A stretch of DNA of 64,000 bases, taken from positions 3,348,001 through 3,412,000 of the forward strand of contig WWBZ02000033.1 of NCBI GenBank assembly GCA_011503125.2. Direction: 5' to 3'. The notes below the pieces were generated by a model that was not told where the DNA came from, made no database searches, and saw only the letters and a program-made list of their open reading frames with translations. This document shows, piece by piece, positions 44,968-54,055 of the stretch. Positions within the stretch are counted from its first letter, which is position 1, and every line of letters begins with the position of its first letter. A program made the position numbers and the translations under genes. The DNA comes from Botryosphaeria dothidea. Taxonomy: Eukaryota; Ascomycota; Dothideomycetes; Botryosphaeriales; Botryosphaeriaceae.

Positions 44968-46083
44968 TTACTCGTCCTTAAACAAGTTCCAGGCATCGGG
45001 GAAGACCGGAGTGGTCCAAGGCAACACCTTGCTGCACTCGGTGAGGTTGTTGATGTTGTTGACACCGAGGAGGCTGAGGCGGGTGTAGGAAGTAGCGTAA
45101 TCCTCGTTCCAGTGCTTCTGGCCGGAGGTGGGATCGGCGAACGAGGTCCACTCGTCCTTGATGCGCGGGTCGTTGGCCAGCACGACGTCGCTCGCCAGGC
45201 GGAACACCTTATTGGGCACCTGGTTCGACGTCGTCTGGTTGTAGAAGCGCACGTCCCACACGCCGGGTGTGCTGTCCTGCGGGGCGCCGGCTTGAGACTT
45301 GTCGACGAAGAACTGCTGCGACGTCGTGTGGGCGCCCAGCAGGGCGGCCAGCTCGTGCGGCGTGATGGTCTTGTCCTGGAAGAGCTGGATGAGCTTGTCG
45401 GCCGAGTCGTTGACGCCCGGGAGGAGGCCGTCCGGATTGGCCGTCTTGCTGTCCTTGCGGCCGACGAAGAAGCGGATGCGCGGACCGAGCGGGCAGGTGA
45501 CGACGGCGTGGATGGCGGCGAACTGGATCAGGTCGGCCATGCCGACGCCGTAGCGCTTCTGCCAGGTGATCATCTTGCCGATGATGTCTTGCAGGCCGTT
45601 GTTTTCGGACTTGTTGATCTCCGTTCCGGAGAGGGCAATGCTTCCGTCGGCGCCACCGCCATTGCTGGTCTTGGACCAGGTGCCGGCGTCATGGAAGCCG
45701 AGGCGGATGGCGGCGCGGGCATTCTTGTTGCAGCGGCCGGTGGGGCCCTTGAAGGCGAAGACAAGTTCGGCCGAGATGTAGGCCCAGACGCAGCAGGTAT
45801 CCTGCTTGCATGCTTTGCTGCCGATGAGAGGGGGTATGTAGCCAGCTTGGGTTGTCTCGGCGGACTCAGTTCCCATCAGGATGTTGTAGATGCTCTTGCC
45901 GACAGGGGTGACCGGGCCAATGGTGGCGAGATCGCCAATCATCTCAGGGTTGGAATCACCGTCATTGTTAGTAGTCTGACGGGCCTTGATCTCTGAGATA
46001 ACGTTGGCCATGCCCGGATAAGCAAGGGCCGGCTGGAGAAAGGAGGTGAGAGCAACGCTCGTGATGACTGCGGAGAACTTCAT
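44968..46083 (-). CDS. Secreted class II-type haem peroxidase 2
   Basis: An intronless gene of 371 residues. The signal peptide (residues 1-21) ends at ALAYPG. A pro-like stretch follows, with NVISEIKARQ. Distal Arg127 and His131 lie in AAIRLGFHDAGTWS and proximal His252 in LAALLGAHTTSQQFF. GGGADGSIALS, DLIQFAAIHAVVTCPLGPR and STPGVWDVRFY are class II signatures. Cys-rich residues 91-98 (ACKQDTCC) likely form disulfides. Like peroxidase 1 it lacks obvious Mn-binding or surface-Trp features, so a broad-substrate or generic peroxidase is expected. It carries an N-terminal extension of about 40 residues before the haem domain relative to peroxidase 1, and no introns against two. The two are related but clearly diverged, not a recent duplication. 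Confidence 0.9.
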   Translation of the reverse strand: MKFSAVITSVALTSFLQPALAYPGMANVISEIKARQTTNNDGDSNPEMIGDLATIGPVTPVGKSIYNILMGTESAETTQAGYIPPLIGSKACKQDTCCVWAYISAELVFAFKGPTGRCNKNARAAIRLGFHDAGTWSKTSNGGGADGSIALSGTEINKSENNGLQDIIGKMITWQKRYGVGMADLIQFAAIHAVVTCPLGPRIRFFVGRKDSKTANPDGLLPGVNDSADKLIQLFQDKTITPHELAALLGAHTTSQQFFVDKSQAGAPQDSTPGVWDVRFYNQTTSNQVPNKVFRLASDVVLANDPRIKDEWTSFADPTSGQKHWNEDYATSYTRLSLLGVNNINNLTECSKVLPWTTPVFPDAWNLFKDE

Positions 46084-47802
46084 GGTGGCGGCTGGTTTGA
46101 AAACACAAAAACTTTAGTGAATGAAAGGCAGGGACAGATCTCTCAGAGTAAAGAGCGTCTGAAAACGACTGGAGCCAAAGAAGGACTTATGAGTGAGTGT
46201 TGGGGTTGGATACCCCTCATGCCATGCAGTGACAGCCAAGATATAGAAGGCATCCTGGCACTAGAAGCCACCGCCTCAGCCCTCTCGCTGTTCCTCCGGC
46301 AAGCATGGAAGGCTCCGCAAGCCGTGGCACATCCAGCGACTAAGTGGAGGATGTAGGTCTCGCCATGGTTGGCAGCTTGGTTCCATCCCGTCTAGAACAA
46401 CGGGCAGGCGTAGTCAGGTAACCACAATCCGGGTCGAGCTCAGCAGTCTAAAAGTAGATCATGGACAACTCGAGCTGACTTGCATGGACGGCGCGGCGCC
46501 ACGCGAGGAAAGTAGTCGTTTTAGGGCATCCATTCGTCTGTGGTCGACGCATTCGGCTAGCGGCCTCGTTCTCCATCGGAGAAGTGCGCCATCAAGCGCT
46601 CGGAAGCACGTGTCCACCGTGATCAGCCCTGTCGTCCCGGGAATCTGGGGGATCCGATGGGTCGGTGCCCGGTGTCGAGGCGCATCGAGACCCCGGTACG
46701 CTGCGCCAAGCAACGCTCAGCCGCACTCACCAACTGACCGATGGAACGCTGGCCATCGTCGCTGTCAGCAAGTGTCGGCGAGTGCATGAGAATGTCTTCC
46801 AGAAGGGAACTTCCGCTGAGGAGCTAGTGCGGGAAGGATTGCGAGAGCGAGTTGGGGCCATTCGGTAGTCGATTTCCCACGGACCCCCGCGAGGTGGTCC
46901 TGCTCGGCGCTCGTTGCGCTATCGAATGCGCCAATCGCAGTGTGGACATTGCAAATGAATGACAGTCTTTGCCACCGATGAAACGGCCACATTTCGGTGA
47001 TGCGTGGCGGTTGTACTCGGCCTTCTTAACGCGTTCGGTCTTAGATTGCGGGGATGGTGAAGCTGAACATCATCGTGGGGATGTACACCGAGGGCGGGCG
47101 CCATGGATCGCAGTGAGACAGTGAGGGGAGAAGAGTTGGTCGACATTCCATTCGCTGATCTAGTATGGAGAGAAGCTAGCCTATAAGGCTTAGAGCTGTG
47201 GTGAGATGAGCCTCTTTCTTCACTTACGTTGAGTACGGTGGTAGGATAGGCGACATCGTGAACCTCGCGGCCGCGTCTGCCTCAGAAGGAGCAGCAAAAA
47301 AAATCTAGAGATCAAAAGAGCAAAAGAACCGGCGAGCCGGGGGTAGATTTACCCGGCACCGCCGTAAGAAACCGACTCGAGGCCAGTTTACTTAAGTTTT
47401 TTTTTTAAGTGGGTGAAGCTTCCAACAATCCTGCAAGTGCTATTCGGGATAGTGGAGAGACCTCTTTTTGCGTCGGGGGTGGGTTTCGAACCAACGCGGT
47501 CTCCTCTTTATTGCCGTTTTTGGTTGGATGGATGACTAAGATCAAGTGAGTGAGTTCTTTAGGGTTCTTATCAGGACATACTAATGGGCTACAAGAGCCA
47601 CTGTTGTTTGTTCGTGCCCTGAGGGCGGAGGATGAACCCATCGCTGATGTTTATATGCAGAATGTCTTGTGCCTATCACACAAGACAGAGAGTTGAACGA
47701 AACCGAGCATTTCGTGCAAAGCGAGAGCAGAAACTATAGGCTTACTTCGAACACGGGAATCTCTTAATTCAATCCCGAGAATGAACTGGACTTGAATCTC
47801 TA
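46084..47802. other. Gene-poor stretch (about 1.7 kb)
   Basis: Holds the promoter of peroxidase 2 on the left. No supported gene. A run of T lies at 47397-47406. A T-arm-like stretch at 47484-47500 does not make a tRNA. A small inverted CTTGTG/CACAAG pair sits near 47670-47685. Confidence 0.5.
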
Positions 47803-48792
47803 GTGATGCGTGAACGTCGTAAGTCAGCGAAGAAGATCGTGTTGCACCAAATCGTATGCTCCGGCTTGAGGTGCAAACGGTGGCGCCGAACCCAGATGCG
47901 CGAAATTGCGAGGTTCTGCGCTACTATTGCAGCGAGCCAATGTATATTTAAGGTAGTTTCGAGCATTCCTAGCTGTAAGAGGAAATGTAGTTTTGCTGTG
48001 TCAGACATAATCGACAAAGTGACGCTGTCACTGCAAAAGCGACAGGCAGACGAGATACCGCGGTCGAGTTTTGATGTAACATTGGTTAGTGAGGCATTTA
48101 GAAAACCAGTTAAAACGACCCTTTCGACCCTGATACAATCCCATAGCCGTGCTGTCAAGGCGGTGTCAGTGGACCTTTTAGCGGCACAGGCGTCCGACGA
48201 GCCTCCGAGAATGGAATTGACTCGAGAAGGCCCAAGAAGAGCCATTCGCATCCTACCCGGCGGCGATAGCACTAGGGTTACTTCGTACGCAGCTATTTAT
48301 GTGATGGGGACGTGGACAAGTTTGACTATTTTTATTGGCCTCGATGCCGCCCGCATACCCACCACGCCTGCCAATTCCAAAAGTGCATCTTTTCGCGCTT
48401 CAAGAACTGCAGTCTGCGCGGATTCCGTCCCCACTTCTGCTTCTGCCGCCTCCATCATGCCGCCGCATGCACTGATCCAGGCGGCATCGTGTGGCATCGC
48501 TGTCACTGTTGGCCAAACGCTGCCGCTTCCGCTCTTCATGGTCTGCAGAACTATGCGCTCCGATGTTACGCACATATTTTTCCGGCACAACCGTATCGTA
48601 GTGACCCCGGACGGCGCCTGGTATCATCAACTCATCTCTACGACGCTCGCCAGACTACCGGCATCGAGTTTCCTCACTGACATTCTAGCTCCCCAGCCCG
48701 GCGCCCTGGAAATCATCACTCCAACGTCCGGCGACAGTCAGGGCCGCTTCGTCAAGTTCCTACCTAAAGACTCGGATGCATTCGCGAATTAG
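47803..48792 (+). CDS. Uncharacterised intronless ORF (up to 329 aa)
   Basis: The longest otherwise unexplained open frame in the window. The best-looking part is the C-terminal half (from about the ATG at 48303), with GC-rich third positions and a plausible globular end, including LARLPASSFLTDILAPQPGA in two parts, LEIITPTSGDSQGRFVKFL and DSDAFAN. The N-terminal half is Lys/Arg/Ser-rich and could be chance. No domain recognised. There is a shorter open frame on the opposite strand (47769-48272), so strand choice is not certain. I regard the 48303-48792 part (163 aa) as the more credible minimum. Confidence 0.35.
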   Translation: MMRERRKSAKKIVLHQIVCSGLRCKRWRRTQMREIARFCATIAASQCIFKVVSSIPSCKRKCSFAVSDIIDKVTLSLQKRQADEIPRSSFDVTLVSEAFRKPVKTTLSTLIQSHSRAVKAVSVDLLAAQASDEPPRMELTREGPRRAIRILPGGDSTRVTSYAAIYVMGTWTSLTIFIGLDAARIPTTPANSKSASFRASRTAVCADSVPTSASAASIMPPHALIQAASCGIAVTVGQTLPLPLFMVCRTMRSDVTHIFFRHNRIVVTPDGAWYHQLISTTLARLPASSFLTDILAPQPGALEIITPTSGDSQGRFVKFLPKDSDAFAN

Positions 48793-49399
48793 GTTCATGC
48801 CCTCGAGGTCAGCAAAAATAAGCTAACGTTGCCGGCGCTGACGCTTCGTTTCTATTTTGCCAGTTACCTACCTTTTGTTGGCAAAAAAGTCGAATCCATG
48901 GATTGTGTTTATTCAAATTTCTTCCGTGGGAACACAAAAGGCTGACAGGCCACGAAAGTGTGGTCGTTGTATCGTCGCGTTATTGGACTGTTGGCTGCGC
49001 TGGCTCAAGCAGGACTTGGAAAGTTTTCCCGCGAAACAGAGTGTGACGATGAGAAGTCACGCAAGTTTCATCGGAGGACGTTTCAGGATCGACAGGCAGC
49101 GTCGAAGGGGACCGTGAAGATGAACAAGGATGGTGAGCGGCTAGGCATATGGAATAGATATGATGATGACGCAAAATGGCGAAGCGAAATAAGGAAAAGT
49201 ATGTGGTTGAAGGAATGCTTTGAGTTGAGAAAGGTTTTGTAAGTGGTATCAAGTCAGAAGGTAGGGCTTTATCCAATCCTGATGACTGCGAATCAGCCTG
49301 AAGGCGATAAAGGAATATGGTTGTAGTCTCGGTCATATGTTTTGGTTCGAGTCCTCTTTTTGGGTCGTGAAGAAGGATTGCACTGAAAGTTATTCTTGT
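48793..49399. other. Intergenic region
   Basis: Nothing recognised; the right part is the 3' region of the minus-strand PLP-homeostasis gene. Confidence 0.5.
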
Positions 49400-50376
49400 T
49401 TACTTCTTAGCTTCCTCGACGTCTTCTTTCACCTTCGCATCCTTCTTTGGAGGCCGCGTGCCAAAAATGGTGGTCCCCACTCTGACTTCGTCGCTTCCCA
49501 TGGAAATGGCACCCTCAAAGTCAGAACTCATTCCCATACTCAACTCCAGCTCTTCCGGACCAAGACCGAGTTCCTTGGCTACGTTATCCCGCGTGTCTCG
49601 CAGCACGATGAAATCCTCATTCTCCGTCTCCGGAGTGGTCGCCTGCGAGCGAGCGATGGCGCCGATAGTCATGAGGCCGGCCAGCTTGATGTGGGGACAC
49701 TGCTCCCGGACGTGGCGACACAACGCGGCAGCGTCCTTGGGCTCGACTCCGCTCTTGGACTCCTCGCCCGAGGTGTTGACCTGAACCAGGACGCGCAACA
49801 CCTCCTTGACCTCTTCTTCTTTGCCTTCCTGCTTCTTCTTCTCCACAAGCGCCTTGCGCCCCTTCTCCAGCTGATCGGCTTTCTTGGCCGAGTCGACACT
49901 CGAGACGCACCACAGATTGGGGATCTGCTCAGCCAGCGGCTTGCACTTGTTGGTCTGCAGGGCCCCGATGAAGTGCCATCGTATGCTGCGGGGCAGGATG
50001 GCGGCCTTTTCTTGCAGCTCTTGGAAGTAATTCTCGCCGAAGTGGTGCTGGGTGTGCGGCGCGGGAGCCGTGTGCAGGGCCAGGACGTCGGTGGCAGGCT
50101 TCAGCTTCGAGACAGCAATGAGGCGGACCTGGAAGGGGGACGGCGGACGTCAGCTTACGGCGCTGCTCGCAATGGCACCGGCGTCCGGGGCTGGATGCTG
50201 GCATGACCGTCTTTTCTCGTTGGCCGCGAGGGCGGGCAAATCGTGTCAGAGTCGGGGGAGCGACGCACATTCTTGGCAGTCTTGTTGGCGGCCTTTATTC
50301 TGTCGGCGACATGGGCGACGTTCTCGAGGAGCTCCTTTGCCCGCAGGGGATTGACTTTCATGTCGTCGTCGGCCAT
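49400..50376 (-). CDS. Pyridoxal 5'-phosphate homeostasis protein (YggS/PROSC family)
   Basis: Two exons, 50376-50269 and 50128-49400, give 278 residues. Exon 2 begins VRLIAVSKLKPATDVL, in which Lys44 is the residue that binds PLP as a Schiff base. Further family motifs are HHFGENYFQELQEKA, IRWHFIGALQTNKCK, VLVQVNTSGEESKSG, AGLMTIGA, LSMGMSSDFEGAI and VRVGTTIFGTRPP near the end. The protein is a single TIM-barrel domain without catalytic partners. It buffers free PLP and affects amino-acid metabolism (yeast YBL036C, human PLPBP). Residues about 125-145 form a Lys/Glu-rich insertion (KKKQEGKEEEVKEV). The C-terminus is acidic and basic, unstructured. The 140-bp intron is longer than average. 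Confidence 0.93.
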
Positions 50377-51802
50377 GGTTTGCGGGCTGTGGAAGGGCAA
50401 GGGCAGCGGGCGACAGCAGCAAGTGACGTGGGGCGGCCTGAGTCATGTCAGGACCAGGCCGGGCAACAGCAGTTCTGCCGGCGGCGGGCGGGCTGTCCCG
50501 CGCGCAACTGACGGACGGCTGCAGCCAGAGCCTGCTGCGACACTTCACCTTCTCCTCAAAGGCGCAGCGGTGTACCCCGACAGGCCATCCCAAGCATGCG
50601 TCGAGCCCCGTGCCGCTCTCTCCACCAGCTCCTTCACTCCTCCGCTTATGCCCCCCCACGCCTCCGAGCATCACTTACTCGATACGAGCAGCTGCATGCA
50701 ACGTCGAACGTCTACGAGCACTCTCAATTGCACGGCATACCCCGACCTCCAAGTCCCCATTTAGTCTCTTTGCAGCAATAGTTCAACACCACCTGACGGC
50801 CTAGCGCGGATCGAGCAGAGCCCAGCAGCCAAAGCCAGCGCTCCTCCGAAGCCACATCTGGCAAATCCTGCGGCACCGCCTTCAATAGCACCGCCCTGAG
50901 GCGCGAGGAGACCCGCTACCCCTGCTCGCCGCACTCCCAGCGCTAGCTGACCAGACGTCTGAGCATGCCGTGTCCATTTTTGGATGCCGGCCTGTCAGCG
51001 GCTCTTTCCCCACCGCCATGCTCGGCTCTTGTCCCGCCATTGGCTCCTTGCCGAATTCTGTCTCAGCATCTGCCGGTAACTGACTTCATGGCTTGTCTCC
51101 CCAAGCAACCCGCGCTTGATCTCTGCATAGCATTGTCTGTTCCAACCAACTTCTTCTGCGGCATATTGATCTGCGCTCCATGCGGGCCAGATCCACGCAT
51201 CGCTAGCTCGAGCGATCGCTGTGTGGCTGCCTCTTTAAATGTTTGAAGTTGCTTGGAGGCGCACTGACCGGTATTGTCCCTGACTAGCCGCATGAATGCA
51301 CACTGCCTGCAATCACCTGCAACCACACTCGCTCATGGTAATGGCAACTTTCCTTTTTATCTTCTCTTTCACAAATCTCATAACTCCAATTGTTTGAGGA
51401 AGTCATAAATTCTGCTCTGCCTCATTTCCTGTGGTATCTCCCCATGTGCCCACGCTCACAGAGCGCCAACGACCACATATCTCTCTGAAAAACACTATGT
51501 AGCATGCAACCGCAACAATAAGAATTAGCGGTGTGCAGCGCAAGAGAAAAATGAAGAACCCATCTACAACTCATCGTAATCATGAAAGCGCATTCGCGGT
51601 GATAAAATTCCACGCACACCACTTCCAATACAGCCATCACTCCCTCGTTCTGCTACACAAACCCCCCTCAGCCATGAGCCTCCGCATCCACGCCCCTTGC
51701 ACGCCCCCACCGAACTCCTCCGAGCAGACTGCCCACCGTTCGGCCGAAGCGTGCCGCGGCGGTGTTTCCGGCGCCCTCAACTCCGCTCTCGCAGCGAGCA
51801 AT
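50377..51802. other. Intergenic region
   Basis: No supported gene. The left half is GC-rich promoter-like sequence of the PLP gene. The right half, up to the convergent end of the Ala/Gln-rich gene, has no recognised feature. The open frame 51533-52423 (+) is the antisense image of the Ala/Gln-rich gene. Confidence 0.5.
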
Positions 51803-52745
51803 CTACTGCCAGACGTTGAAGGAGCGACGAACAGCCGCGCGCTTCGCAGCCTCAGAGACGCCCTGAGCGCCAGCAGTCCCGTTCTGAGCAGCCTCGGCAG
51901 CGGCGGCAGCATCGCCGGTGCCCTGAGGGGCCGCGGCATCAGCAGCGGGGGTGGCGGCAGCAGCCTGCTCGGCGGCAGCGGCCTGGTCGGCAGCGGCCTG
52001 CTCCTGCTCGGCGGCGGCCTGGTCGGCCTCGGCCTGGGCCTGGTCGTCGCCCTGCTCGCCCTGCTGGGCCTGGCCGGCGGCCGCAGCCTGGCAGGCGCCG
52101 GCAGCGGCCTGCTGGCCCTCGCTCATCTGCTGCTGCATCGAGTCGCCGGCCGACTTGGCGTCGCCGCCCTCGGCGATGGCCTGGGCCTGCACGGCCTTGA
52201 TCTTGGCGTCCTGGGCCGCCAGCGCGAGCTCCTGCGCCTTCTTGGCCGTGTCGAGGGCCGCGGCGTCGAGCTTCGCGGCCTTGGCCAGCTGGAGCTGGGC
52301 AATCTTGAGAGCCTCTGTGTGGAGGTTGTCAGTATCGAAGTTACAAAAGAGGAAGAGGGTGTGTTAAGAACTTACGCTCCTGCTTCTTCTGCTCGTCGTT
52401 CTTGTCGTCGATGCCAAGGATGACGATGATGGCGTTGTTGTCGTCGTTGTTGTCGTTGTCCTTGTTACGACCGCGGCCGCGGCCACGGCCGTTGTCGTTG
52501 CCGTCGCGCTTGATGACCTCGCCAACAGAGCGGGTGGCCCACTTGGCGTTGCTGATGATGTTGTCGAGCATGTTGGTGTTGGCAGCTGCGGGTATCGTTA
52601 GTTGCATTTTCTCGAGAAGAGTGTCTCTCGCCGTCTTTGCAGAAGACGTGGGTAACGGCGCGGTGAACGACTTACGGCCAGGCTTGACGGGCGAAGCCGC
52701 TGCCAGAGCGACGACGGAGAGAGCGGTGATGGTGGAGTACTTCAT
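51803..52745 (-). CDS. Secreted Ala/Gln-rich low-complexity protein
   Basis: Three exons, 52745-52676, 52585-52376 and 52314-51803, with matching phase-1 junctions, give 263 residues. A clear signal peptide (MKYSTITALSVVALAAASP) is followed by ANTNMLDNIISNAKWATRS and a dibasic VIKR, a possible Kex2 site. A Gly/Arg and Asn/Asp-rich segment (GRGRGRGRNKDNDNNDDNN) and a short hydrophobic AIIVILGI come next. The remainder is helical and Ala/Gln/Glu/Lys-rich with a heptad-like pattern, then Ala/Gln/Asp low complexity, ending AAKRAAVRRSFNVWQ. A single Cys is present in the mature part. No known domain. It could be a cell-wall or surface protein, or an effector candidate; function is not assigned. 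The exon structure makes it a real gene. Confidence 0.75.
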
Positions 52746-54055
52746 CTTGACTGATTTAGGGAGAGGATTTACGGATTAATCGAAAGGAAGGTCGTAAAAT
52801 AATAACCGCGTCGAGCGTAAAAGGGTTGGACAGAGAATGGCAAGCGTGCACAGCACGTGGAATTTTAAGTGATAAGCTTAAAAAAGAGCGTAAATTAGGA
52901 GTGATGGCTAAGGAAGCTGGAAGCTGGGTGAGGAAATTCAACCTGAGAGGCGCAGGTCCACCAGAGTTTTATACATGATTGACGCCCAAGGCCGAGAGGG
53001 TAGACTCCTTGATTTGCCCACTCAGTTCGAAGCGCCAAGATGTGAAAGCGTGAGTCGGGGGGTGTGCTGGGGTTGGGACGGGTTTGACAGGCCACGCGGG
53101 AAGAATTGGAAAAAAAAAAAAAACTATTCGTCATGGTCAAGGGTAGATTGGTCGAACCAAGCTCCTACAAGCTTATCGCGGCAGCTGGTGCGCAGAAGAA
53201 AATTTCAAAGGGTCAGGAATTCATGGGGGGTTGGGCCCAGCCCTGCGCCGGATGGAGTGTTCCCCGGACAAGGTGTCGTGCGCCACTCGAGCCATTTGCA
53301 TGACTGACAGCGCAGCCTGAGGCGTCGTCTGGCGACCAGATCACTGCTGATTCGCTGTATGCGGTGGCGCTATGAGGTGATGGGCGCGCGCTCAGTGTGA
53401 GACTCCAGATGCGCCGGGCAAGGATGGGGATGCGGAAGCGGAGATACTTGGCAGCGGGAGTGACGGAGAATTGCAGCGGAGATCCTGTCGGCGATCATCG
53501 GCGCTTTGGCGCTATAGCGAATGGGACTATGGGAGAATTTGGAAAATGGATGCCTTGGCGGGTAACAGGGCGTGCATGAGGCCTCGCGATGGGCTGCTGC
53601 GGCGTTGCCGGTTTCAGAAGTCGGAGAGCCGCAACGGCCATCGTAACGAGGACTGCTGCACCAGCTCTCGCTTGGGGGTCGACATGCCGCCCAAAACAGG
53701 CATCAACACCTCTAAGGCGTCACTTAGACTTGCAGCCACGAGTCTGACTTTCTCAACTCGTGCATACAACGTCCGCCATGATCTACCGCCTGGTCCTGCT
53801 CATTTAACTGGCCCAGCGGAACATCAGCTATCCGTTTGCTCGCGTACGTCAGTCAATTAAAGCATGTGTGATTCCGTGTACGTGTATCAGCTTTTTACAG
53901 TGTAATTCGCCGGCCTCTGGCAGACGGCAGAGGAGTGCCGTGGAAATAAGAAAACAGTATCTGTCAGCCCAATATGTGTAGCAGGTCTGGCTAGTGGCCA
54001 AGACTTATGAGTGCGACCTCCCGCACATAAGGCATCCAACGTGCATCGCTCTCTC
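52746..54055. other. Intergenic region
   Basis: Promoter of the Ala/Gln-rich gene on the left. A 14-base A run lies at about 53109-53122. Otherwise nothing recognised; the rightmost part is the 3' region of the glycosidase-like gene. Confidence 0.5.

Noticed and set aside
47484..47500. T-arm-like GGTTCGAAACC (minus strand), possible tRNA
   Set aside because: No matching acceptor strand, D-arm or anticodon arm found within tRNA distance upstream.
51533..52423. 296-codon plus-strand frame rich in Gly/Leu
   Set aside because: It is the antisense image of the Ala/Gln-rich coding exon, whose splice sites and signal peptide fit the minus strand.
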